Source of the DNA: JBFGCT01 sp041581055
GTDB lineage: Bacteria > Actinomycetota > Acidimicrobiia > Acidimicrobiales > Ilumatobacteraceae
Reading direction: 5' to 3'
DNA length: 10,800 nt
Assembly (NCBI GenBank): GCA_041581055.1
Contig: JBFGCT010000141.1
Span: forward strand, 1 to 10,800
The position numbers and the translations under genes are program-made. Shown here piece after piece: positions 1 to 5,654 of the stretch; position 1 is the first letter of the stretch; each line of letters opens with the position of its first letter. The notes under the pieces were generated by a model. That model was not told the origin of the DNA, ran no database searches, and saw nothing but the letters and a program-made list of their open reading frames with translations.

Positions 1-117
1 CACGCCGACTTCTGGAACGTCTGGGACCAGGACAAGCTCGAAGCCGAGGTCGCCATGTGCCTCAACCGCAACCTCGTCTGCGGCGTGTCGAGCGGACACC
101 CCTCCGGTGAGAGGTGA
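1..117 (+). CDS. C-terminal end of a DUF1996-like protein (partial)
   Basis: The window opens inside this gene. Frame 1 gives 38 residues and then TGA at 115-117. The tail contains HADFWNVWDQDKLE, followed by a short helix-like stretch and two cysteines in MCLNRNLVCG. From memory, a His-Ala/Gly-Asp-Phe, Trp-Asp, Cys-Leu-Asn, Cys-Gly ending is typical of DUF1996 proteins, a secreted family of unknown function found in actinobacteria and fungi. No signal peptide or domain body can be seen here. Third positions are almost all G or C, so the frame is real. The last five codons lie inside the left arm of a perfect hairpin, so the hairpin sequence encodes the extreme C-terminus (roughly SGER). The family call rests on about 30 residues and is tentative; that it is the end of a coding region is more secure. 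Confidence 0.5.
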   Translation, partial: HADFWNVWDQDKLEAEVAMCLNRNLVCGVSSGHPSGER

Positions 118-148
118 GACCCACCGGTGGTCTCACCTCTCACCGGAG
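102..148. terminator. Perfect 20-bp inverted repeat, likely bidirectional terminator
   Basis: The arm CTCCGGTGAGAGGTGAGACC at 102-121 is the exact reverse complement of 129-148. The 7-base gap, CACCGGT, can itself pair at its ends. Each arm holds two tandem GGTGAGA heptamers. The hairpin lies between convergent genes and includes the stop codon of the upstream gene. There is no T-run, as is common for high-GC actinobacterial terminators. The terminator role is inferred from position and stem strength. Confidence 0.6.
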
Positions 149-272
149 ATGGGCGGGCTGTGGCTCTGGTGAGATCCGGGGTGACCTGTGGGTCTCACCT
201 CTCACCGGAGATGGGCGGGCTGTGGCTCTGGTGAGATCCAGGGTGACCTGTGGGTCTCACCTCTCACCGGAG
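129..272. repeat. 62-bp tandem repeat, two full copies plus a 20-bp partial copy
   Basis: Copies run 129-190 and 191-252, with a partial copy at 253-272. The two full copies differ at one base (G178 versus A240). Each copy begins with the hairpin's right arm (GGTCTCACCTCTCACCGGAG) and carries an inverted GGTGAGA heptamer at 168-174 or 230-236. The left arm at 102-121 could therefore pair with any of three right arms (129-148, 191-210, 253-272). The GGTGAGA heptamer, counting both orientations, occurs ten times between 106 and 268. The block ends four bases before the stop codon of the convergent ABC ATPase gene. It looks like a recent tandem duplication of a terminator or REP-like element. 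Confidence 0.9.
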
Positions 273-275
273 GGG

Positions 276-1025
276 TCAGAGGCGGCCGGCGTCGATGACG
301 CGCTGGAGGAAGGCGCGGGTGCGCTCCTCCTGCGGGTCGCCGAAGAGCTGTCCGGGCGGGCCCGCCTCGAGGATCCGGCCCTCGTGGAGGAAGCACACGC
401 GGTCGCTGATCTCGCGGGCGAACTGCATCTCGTGGGTGGCGAACAGCATCGTCATCCCGTCGGCCTTCAGCGCCCGCACGACGTCGAGCACCTCGCCGAC
501 CAACTCGGGGTCGAGCGCCGAGGTGATCTCGTCGAGCAGCATCACCTCCGGGTTCATCGCCAACGACCTGGCGATCGCCACCCGCTGCTGCTGGCCGCCC
601 GACAACTGGTCGGGGTAGGCCTCGGCCCGCTCGCTCAAGCCGAGCCGGTCGAGCAGCGTTCGGGCGGCGGCGCGGGCGTCCTCCGTGGCGAGCCCGAGCA
701 CCTTGCGCGGCCCGACCGCGACGTTGTCGACCACCGACATGTGGGGGAAGAGGTTGAAGCTCTGGAACACCATGCCGATCTGGCGGCGGATCGGGTCCGG
801 GTCGAGGCCGGGCTCGGAGATGTCGACGCCGTCGAGCAGCACCGCGCCGTCGTCGATCGGCTCGAGCAGGTTCACGCAGCGCAGGAGCGTCGACTTGCCC
901 GACCCGGACGCGCCGATCAGCGTGATCACCTCCCCCTCGCCCACGTCGAGGTCGATCCCGTCGAGCACGGTGACGTCGGCGAACGCCTTGCGGACGTCGC
1001 GCAGCGAGAGCTTGGGGCCGCTCAT
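276..1025 (-). CDS. Polar amino acid ABC transporter ATP-binding protein
   Basis: This 249-residue cytoplasmic ATPase powers amino acid import and belongs to the GlnQ/HisP/ArtP class. All nucleotide-binding motifs are present: Walker A GASGSGKST at 38-46, Q-loop Gln88 in VFQSFNLFPH, signature LSGGQQQR at 141-148, Walker B VMLLDE at 161-166 with catalytic Glu166, and switch His198 in ATHEM. The D-loop region reads DEITSALDP, with Ile where Pro is more common. Length is normal for the family. The ATG at 1025 overlaps the permease stop as ATGA, so translation is probably coupled. It is the last gene of the operon, and its stop lies four bases from the 62-bp repeat block. The family is certain; the transported amino acid cannot be read from the ATPase. 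Confidence 0.95.
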   Translation of the reverse strand: MSGPKLSLRDVRKAFADVTVLDGIDLDVGEGEVITLIGASGSGKSTLLRCVNLLEPIDDGAVLLDGVDISEPGLDPDPIRRQIGMVFQSFNLFPHMSVVDNVAVGPRKVLGLATEDARAAARTLLDRLGLSERAEAYPDQLSGGQQQRVAIARSLAMNPEVMLLDEITSALDPELVGEVLDVVRALKADGMTMLFATHEMQFAREISDRVCFLHEGRILEAGPPGQLFGDPQEERTRAFLQRVIDAGRL

Positions 1026-1873
1026 GCGATCGTCGTCGCGCCCGTCCGCCTCCGCTCCCTCGCCAGCGCCCAGTCGGCGAGGCGGGTGCACGGGATCGTC
1101 AGCGCGAGGAAGATGACCGCCGCGGCGACGTACGGGGTGAAGTTGGCGAACTTGGCCTTGTCGATCCCGGCCTGGCGGAGGATCTCGACCGGGCCGATTA
1201 GGCTGACCAGCGCGACGTCCTTCTGCAGGCTGACGAGGCTGTTCATCAGCGGTGGCACGACGCGGCGCATCGCCTGGGGGAGCACGACCGTCGCCATCGT
1301 CTGCCGGTTGGTCATCCCCAGCGAGCGCGCCGCCGCCCGCTGGCTCTCGTGGACGCTGTCGATCCCGGCCCGCAGCACCTCGGACACGTAGGCCGAGTAC
1401 GAGAGCACGAGCGCGACCGTCCCCCAGATCAACGGGTTGCTCCACGTCCGCGAGTCGAACAGCCCGGGCACGCCGAAGCCGATCAGGAAGATCGTCAGGA
1501 TCACGGGGATCCCGCGGAACACATCGGTGTACACGACGGCGAAGGCGCGCAACGGGAACAGCGCGGGGCTGCGGGAGTTGCGGGCCAGCGCGATCAGCAA
1601 CGACACGACGAAGATCAGCGGGGTCGACCAGAGGAAGATCTTCACGTCGAGCCAGAACGCCTCGAGCAGACGGGGGAACGAGTCGGTGAAGACGTCGCCG
1701 TCGAAGAACGACTGCCGGACACGGTCCCACCCGGGCATCAGCGGGACGAGCACCACCAGCGCGACGACCACGATGGTGGTGCTCGTGCCGGCGATGATCA
1801 GCCCCCGGCGGCGCTGGCGCCGCTCGTAGGCCTGGCGCCGGGTGAGTGTTGCCCCGCCCCGGTCCTGGCTCAC
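1022..1873 (-). CDS. Amino acid ABC transporter permease (HisM/GlnP type)
   Basis: This 283-residue inner-membrane permease forms the translocation path for the neighbouring binding protein and ATPase. A basic cytoplasmic N-terminus (RRQAYERRQRRR) is followed by a first membrane segment at about residues 24-45, then several more hydrophobic segments. The EAA-loop region that docks on the ATPase is clear: EVLRAGIDSV, then SLGMTNRQTM and LPQAMRRVVPPLMN. RGIPVILTIFLIGFG is also typical of the HisMQ branch. I chose GTG at 1873 because it overlaps the binding-protein stop as GTGA and gives a compact N-terminus; a longer frame back to 1978 would run through the binding-protein gene. Only one permease gene is present, so a homodimer is likely. 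Confidence 0.92.
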   Translation of the reverse strand: MSQDRGGATLTRRQAYERRQRRRGLIIAGTSTTIVVVALVVLVPLMPGWDRVRQSFFDGDVFTDSFPRLLEAFWLDVKIFLWSTPLIFVVSLLIALARNSRSPALFPLRAFAVVYTDVFRGIPVILTIFLIGFGVPGLFDSRTWSNPLIWGTVALVLSYSAYVSEVLRAGIDSVHESQRAAARSLGMTNRQTMATVVLPQAMRRVVPPLMNSLVSLQKDVALVSLIGPVEILRQAGIDKAKFANFTPYVAAAVIFLALTIPCTRLADWALARERRRTGATTIA

Positions 1874-2745
1874 TCGGTGCTGATGTACGGCGCGCCGGTG
1901 AAGTCGGCGAGCCACTCGTCGGTGATCGCCTGCAGCTCCCCCGACGCCTTGATCGCGGCGATCGCGTCGTCGACGCATCCGGTGAGGGCGCTGTCCTTGG
2001 CAAGCACCATCCCGAACTCGTCGGTGGTGCCTCCCGCGTCGGCCGAGAACTGGCCGACGACGGTGGAGTCGTCGATCTCGACGCCCGACACGAACAACGC
2101 CGTCGGCAGATCGAACACGGCGGCGTCGATCTGGTTCGCCTCGAGGGCGGCCTTGGCGCCGACGTTGTCGTCATAGACGAAGACGTCCTGACTCGGTTGG
2201 ATCACGTCGTTGATGAAGTCCAGGCTGGTCGTGCCGGCCTGCGCCCCGAACTTGACGTCTTTCAGGTCGGCGACCGACGTCGCCCCCTCGGCAGCCGACC
2301 CGTTGAGCGCGACGATCGCCTGGTTGCTCGTGTAGTACGGCGCGGAGAAGTCGATGTTCTCCTTGCGCGCCTCGGTGATCGAGTACTGCTGCAGGTTCAC
2401 GTCGAAGTTCTTCGCCCCGGGTTGGATCGCCTCGTCGAAGGTCGTCCGCACCCACGTGACCTGGTCGGCCGAGTACCCCATCTCGGCGGCGACCGCGTAG
2501 GCCACCGCCGCCTCGAAGCCCTGGCCGGATTCGGGGTCGTCGTCGATCACCCACGGGAAGAAGGCCGGCTCGCCGGTGGCGACGGTCAGCACGCCGTCCT
2601 CGATGGTCGCCGAGCAATCGCTGTCGCCCGACGAACCGCCGCTCGAATCGTCGTCGCTGCCGCAGGCGGCCAGGACGAGGGCGCCGACGGCGAGCGCCGG
2701 CAGGAATTGGTGGATCCGGGATCGGTGGTGGATGGAGTGGTTCAC
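1870..2745 (-). CDS. Amino acid-binding lipoprotein of an ABC importer (SBP_bac_3 family)
   Basis: This 291-residue extracytoplasmic binding protein captures the solute and delivers it to the permease. The N-terminus has a basic start, a hydrophobic stretch and a lipobox LAAC ending at Cys28, followed by a Ser/Gly/Asp-rich linker to about residue 43, so it should be membrane-anchored by lipid. The mature domain shows family-3 features: GVLTVATGEPAFFPW near 51-65, the SITEARKENIDFSAPYY block at 122-138, and GAQAGTTS near 167-174. Cys44 and Cys257 could form a disulfide. The start is GTG, supported by a strong AGGAGG five bases upstream. It is first in the operon, overlaps the permease gene by four bases and is divergent from the TetR gene. 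The ligand is not identifiable from sequence alone. Confidence 0.93.
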   Translation of the reverse strand: MNHSIHHRSRIHQFLPALAVGALVLAACGSDDDSSGGSSGDSDCSATIEDGVLTVATGEPAFFPWVIDDDPESGQGFEAAVAYAVAAEMGYSADQVTWVRTTFDEAIQPGAKNFDVNLQQYSITEARKENIDFSAPYYTSNQAIVALNGSAAEGATSVADLKDVKFGAQAGTTSLDFINDVIQPSQDVFVYDDNVGAKAALEANQIDAAVFDLPTALFVSGVEIDDSTVVGQFSADAGGTTDEFGMVLAKDSALTGCVDDAIAAIKASGELQAITDEWLADFTGAPYISTE

Positions 2746-2750
2746 GGGTG

Positions 2751-2756
2751 CCTCCT
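2751..2756 (-). promoter_or_regulatory. Strong Shine-Dalgarno for the binding-protein gene
   Basis: On the minus strand the sequence reads AGGAGG with a 5-base gap to the GTG at 2745. This fixes the start, and it contrasts with nearby genes that look leaderless. A clear minus-strand -10/-35 pair was not found in 2757-2830. Confidence 0.8.
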
Positions 2757-2827
2757 CGATGTGTTCACGCTGGCCCGAAAACTACTGCGCCGTCGAACGG
2801 TGGCCGGTCCATGTGACGCCCGTCCGG

Positions 2828-2856
2828 TTGACACTGAGACGGAATACGTCTTATCG
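2828..2856 (+). promoter_or_regulatory. Promoter of the TetR-diiron operon
   Basis: A consensus -35 TTGACA (2828-2833) is followed by a 17-base spacer and a -10-like TTATCG (2851-2856; TATCGT one base later is an alternative). Transcription would start at about 2863-2865, at or next to the ATG at 2865, giving a leaderless or nearly leaderless mRNA. The -35 is a perfect match and the -10 is moderate. Confidence 0.65.
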
Positions 2857-2861
2857 TCTCA
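2835..2861. promoter_or_regulatory. Overlapping inverted repeats, likely TetR operator
   Basis: TGAGACG (2835-2841) and CGTCTCA (2855-2861) form a 7-bp inverted repeat with a 13-base gap. Nested inside, AGACG (2837-2841) and CGTCT (2847-2851) form a tighter palindrome around GAATA. The shared left half-site can therefore pair with either of two right half-sites. The repeats cover the spacer and -10 of the TetR promoter, the expected place for autorepression. The binding protein is inferred from position. Confidence 0.6.
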
Positions 2862-2864
2862 CCG

Positions 2865-3476
2865 ATGGACGGGCGCCGACCACCCCGCGAGGCGGGTACC
2901 ACCGAGCTGCGCGTGCTCGAGGCGGTCAAGTCGTGCTGCGAGCGGTGGGGCGTCGACAAGGTCACCGTCGACGACATCGCCAAGGCGAGCGGCGTCTCCC
3001 GCGCCACGCTCTACCGCATGTTCCCCGGCGGGAAAGAGGTGCTCTTCGAGGCCCACCGCGTCCACGAGCTCGACCGCTTCTTCGCCACGCTGCTGGCCGA
3101 GGTGCACGACACTCGCACGCTCGAAGACCTGCTCGCCCGCACGGTCTCGGTGGCGATCCGCGAGCTGCGCGCCGACGACCATCTCGCCCGGATGCTGGCC
3201 ACCGAGCCCGGCGCCGTCCTCAGCGAGCTGACCGTCGACGGTCTGCCGCGCATCATCCGCGTCGCCACGGCCTACATGGTCCCGCTCGTCGACCCGTACC
3301 TGCCGCGCCCGCAGGCCCGCGACCTGATCGACGTGGTCGCCCGCCTCGTCATCTCCTACTTCCTGGCGCCGAGCGCCGACCTCGACCTCGCCGACGAAGA
3401 CGCCGCCCGCCAGTTCATCGCCCCGTTCCTCCGATTTGCCAACCTGCCCACGACCACGACTGGAGTCCGAACATGA
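2865..3476 (+). CDS. TetR/AcrR-family transcriptional regulator
   Basis: This 203-residue protein is a probable dimeric repressor. The N-terminal DNA-binding domain spans about residues 12-60: an opening helix (ELRVLEAVKSCCERWG), then VTVDDIAKASGVSRATLYRMFPGGKEVLFEAH, the classic TetR helix-turn-helix with its Tyr/Phe-rich recognition end. The remaining roughly 140 residues are helical and ligand-binding in type, with no recognisable ligand signature. The ATG at 2865 directly follows the promoter, so the transcript is probably leaderless. The stop overlaps the ATG of the diiron gene as ATGA, so the two proteins are co-translated and the regulator very probably controls this pair. The operator-like repeats upstream imply autoregulation. 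The ligand may be a substrate or product of the diiron enzyme, which is inference. Confidence 0.93.
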   Translation: MDGRRPPREAGTTELRVLEAVKSCCERWGVDKVTVDDIAKASGVSRATLYRMFPGGKEVLFEAHRVHELDRFFATLLAEVHDTRTLEDLLARTVSVAIRELRADDHLARMLATEPGAVLSELTVDGLPRIIRVATAYMVPLVDPYLPRPQARDLIDVVARLVISYFLAPSADLDLADEDAARQFIAPFLRFANLPTTTTGVRT

Positions 3477-4627
3477 CCGCCCTCGACGATTCGACCGCCC
3501 CGCACGCCGCCAACGAGACGATGCTCGGCCGCGCCGACCTCGACGACCTCGAGGCGATCCTGTCGATCGCCAACACCGACCCCGACGAGGTCGAGCACGC
3601 GGTCAAGGACAACGCCGACGCGATCTTCACCTGGGACTACTCGCTCCAGCGGCCGCAGCTCCGCAAGCTCTACGAGAAGGCCAAGACCGGCCAGTGGAAC
3701 TCGAGCATCGACCTCGACTGGGACACGCCGGTCGACATCGAGCAGGTCGTGTCGGAAGATCAAGTGGCGATGGCCGCCGGCATCGACCCGAACCTCTACG
3801 ACGACACGGTGATCGGCCACTGGGGCGACAAGGAGTGGCTCGACTTCGGGATCCAGAACCGGAAGTGGACGCTCAGCCAGTTCCTCCACGGCGAGCAGGG
3901 CGCACTGCTGTGCACGGCGAAGATCACCGAGACCGTCCCGTGGTACGACGCCAAGCTCTACGCCTCCACCCAGGTCGTCGACGAGGCCCGTCACGTCGAG
4001 GTGTTCGGCCGCTACCTCGACGAGAAGATGGGCGGCGGCTACCAGGTCAACGCCCACCTGCGGATGCTGCTCGACGACATCATCAACGACTCCCGGTGGG
4101 ACATGACCTACCTCGGGATGCAGGTGATGGTCGAGGGGCTGGCCCTCGCCGCGTTCGGTTTCATGCACCAGATGACCGAGGAGCCGTTGCTCAAGAAGCT
4201 GCTGCGCTACGTCATGAGCGACGAAGCCCGCCACGTGGCGTTCGGCGTGCTCTCCCTCAAGGAGGTCTACGAGGGCATGACCGACGCCGAGATGAAAGAC
4301 CGCCAGGAATTCGCCTACGAGGCCGCCGTCCGCATGCGCGACCGCTTCCTGTCCCAGGAGGTGTGGGAGCGGATGGGCGTCGCGCCGAAGGACGTGCTGC
4401 CGATCGTGCTGCGCGACCCCGCTCGCGACCTGTTCCAGCAGATGCTGTTCTCCAAGATCGTGCCGAACTGCAAGAAGCTCGGCCTGCTCGACCGCAACGA
4501 CAAGTGGCTGCGCCACCGGTTCGAGGAGATGGGCGTCATCCAGTTCGAGGACTGGGAGGACACCGGCGAGGAGTACATCAAGTTCGAGCTCGGCGCCGAC
4601 GCGCCGGCGCCGCTGCCGGGCGGCTGA
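3473..4627 (+). CDS. Ferritin-like (R2/desaturase-type) diiron protein, substrate unknown
   Basis: This 384-residue soluble protein carries two DEARH motifs, the mark of a four-helix carboxylate-bridged diiron site. Inferred ligands are Glu141 (HGEQGAL), Glu171 and His174 (first DEARH), Glu221 (MVEGLAL), and Glu251 and His254 (second DEARH). The spacing of 30, 3, 47, 30 and 3 residues resembles ferritin, acyl-ACP desaturase or RNR-R2 folds. The N-oxygenase AurF has, from memory, an extra His four residues before the last Glu ligand; here that position is Val247, so an AurF-type site is not supported. The likely role is O2-dependent oxidation or hydroxylation, but no substrate can be named. 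The gene overlaps the TetR gene by four bases (ATGA) and has GGAG at 3462-3465. The C-terminus ends in an Ala/Pro/Gly tail, and coding character continues past the stop in the +1 frame. Confidence 0.85.
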   Translation: MTALDDSTAPHAANETMLGRADLDDLEAILSIANTDPDEVEHAVKDNADAIFTWDYSLQRPQLRKLYEKAKTGQWNSSIDLDWDTPVDIEQVVSEDQVAMAAGIDPNLYDDTVIGHWGDKEWLDFGIQNRKWTLSQFLHGEQGALLCTAKITETVPWYDAKLYASTQVVDEARHVEVFGRYLDEKMGGGYQVNAHLRMLLDDIINDSRWDMTYLGMQVMVEGLALAAFGFMHQMTEEPLLKKLLRYVMSDEARHVAFGVLSLKEVYEGMTDAEMKDRQEFAYEAAVRMRDRFLSQEVWERMGVAPKDVLPIVLRDPARDLFQQMLFSKIVPNCKKLGLLDRNDKWLRHRFEEMGVIQFEDWEDTGEEYIKFELGADAPAPLPGG

Positions 4628-4772
4628 GCGGGTCGGCGGGCTGCCCGACGTCGAGGTCGCGATCGAGGACAAGCGGCTGCGGATCAACTTCGCCGACACC
4701 GCCGTTCGCACGTTCACCACGCACGGCCGCACCGTCTGCGAGGCCGCCGGCGTGCTGGTCACCGCCGGCTGA
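4626..4772 (+). other. Coding-like segment in +1 frame after the diiron stop (possible frameshifted tail or orphan small ORF)
   Basis: Reading from 4626 gives 48 sense codons and then TGA at 4770-4772. Third positions are nearly all G or C while second positions are mixed, which is the codon signature of real genes here. The peptide includes LPDVEVAIEDKRLRINFADT and ends in HGRTVCEAAGVLVTAG. No ATG, GTG or TTG occurs in frame before codon 43, where a late GTG lies; the earliest plausible start is CTG at 4641. The frame joins the diiron gene if one base is skipped at its stop (GGC-T-GAG). It could be a C-terminal extension separated by a mutation or read error, a programmed frameshift product, a CTG-initiated small protein or a gene remnant. 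I recognise no family. Confidence 0.4.
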
Positions 4773-4804
4773 GCGGAGCGTGGCGGCACGATCCGCCGGA
4801 CCAA

Positions 4805-4817
4805 TACGCTGCCCGTG
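4805..4817 (+). promoter_or_regulatory. Possible -10 element and leaderless start for the methyltransferase gene
   Basis: TACGCT at 4805-4810 ends six bases before the GTG at 4817, so a transcript would begin at about the start codon. There is no convincing -35 or Shine-Dalgarno. The 4773-4804 stretch upstream holds nothing else recognisable. Confidence 0.35.
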
Positions 4818-5608
4818 TGAGCCAGGCCGACTGGGACCCGGACCAATACGACCGGTTTGGCGCGCAGCGGGCCCAGCCGTTCTGGGACCTCGTCGGTCTG
4901 ATCGACGCACGGCGCGCCCTCGGCCGGATCGTCGACCTCGGGTGCGGCACAGGCGAGCTGACGTCGGCCCTGGCCGAACGGCTCGGGGCGGCCGAGGCGC
5001 GCGGCGTCGACTCGTCGCCGGCGATGCTCGGGCGCGCCGCCGCGCGCGACCGGGAGGGGCTGCGCTTCGGGCGGGCCGACATCGCCAGCTGGCACGAGCC
5101 CGGCCGACACGACCTCGTCTTCGCCAACGCCAGCCTCCAGTGGGTGCCGGACCACCGTGCGGTGCTCGCCCGGTGGGCGGGCTCGCTGCGGCCCGGCGGG
5201 CAGCTCGCGGTACAGGTTCCTGCCAACGCCGACCATCCGTCGCACCTGACATCGGCCGCGGTCGCCGCATCCGAGCCGTTCGCCTCCGCGCTGGGCTTCG
5301 CCCCGCCGCCTGACCCGGTCGCCGCCAACGTCCTGGCGCCGGACGACTACGCAGTGATCCTCCACGACCTCGGCGCCGTGGAACAGCATGTCCGCCTGCA
5401 GGTCTACGGCCACCTCCTCGACTCGACCGCCGACGTCGTCGAGTGGGTCAAGGGGACGAGCCTGACCAGGTTCTTCACCGCGCTCCCCGCGCCACTCCAT
5501 CAGCCGTTTCTCGACGCGTACACCGAAGCGCTGCTCGACCGGCTCGGCCTCCGGGCCCCTTACTTCTACGCGTTCAAGCGGATCCTGATGTGGGCGCGGT
5601 TCCCCTGA
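4817..5608 (+). CDS. tam: Trans-aconitate 2-methyltransferase-like SAM-dependent methyltransferase
   Basis: This 263-residue cytosolic enzyme would transfer a methyl group from S-adenosylmethionine to a carboxylate, in the known family trans-aconitate, an inhibitory by-product of the citric acid cycle. Tam hallmarks run the full length: WDPDQYDRFGAQRAQPFWDL at the N-terminus, SAM motif I VDLGCGTGELTSAL at about 39-52, GVDSSPAMLGRA, then NASLQWVPDHRAVLARW and LRPGGQLAVQVPANADHPSH. Length fits Tam. The start is GTG at 4817, since the WDP motif begins only a few residues later and there is no usable upstream start. The neighbours do not suggest a pathway, and the gene is followed after 46 bases by the YbhN-like gene. 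A different carboxyl-methyltransferase substrate is possible. Confidence 0.85.
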   Translation: MSQADWDPDQYDRFGAQRAQPFWDLVGLIDARRALGRIVDLGCGTGELTSALAERLGAAEARGVDSSPAMLGRAAARDREGLRFGRADIASWHEPGRHDLVFANASLQWVPDHRAVLARWAGSLRPGGQLAVQVPANADHPSHLTSAAVAASEPFASALGFAPPPDPVAANVLAPDDYAVILHDLGAVEQHVRLQVYGHLLDSTADVVEWVKGTSLTRFFTALPAPLHQPFLDAYTEALLDRLGLRAPYFYAFKRILMWARFP

Positions 5609-5654
5609 GCAGATCGTCCTCCAGGAAACCGCCGACGGCGCCGAAAACGATCGC

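Noticed and set aside
129..272. CRISPR-like array
   Set aside because: There are no variable spacers: the whole 62-bp unit repeats nearly identically, with only two full copies and no cas genes nearby.
276..2174. A single 632-codon minus-strand frame covering the ATPase, permease and part of the binding protein
   Set aside because: Only the last 249 codons encode a protein (the ATPase). The upstream part is out of frame with the permease and binding protein, which are intact in other frames with 4-base overlaps, so this is not a fusion protein.
1846..3231. Long plus-strand frame antisense to the binding-protein gene
   Set aside because: It runs against an intact lipoprotein gene and then into the TetR gene in the wrong frame, with low-complexity composition.
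3473..4627. Assignment of the diiron protein as an AurF-type N-oxygenase
   Set aside because: The extra His ligand expected four residues before the last Glu ligand is Val247, and the ligand spacing fits ferritin/desaturase-like proteins better.
5612..5652. GATCGT/ACGATC inverted repeat as a terminator after the methyltransferase gene
   Set aside because: The 6-bp arms are separated by 29 bases, so the stem is too weak to support a terminator call.
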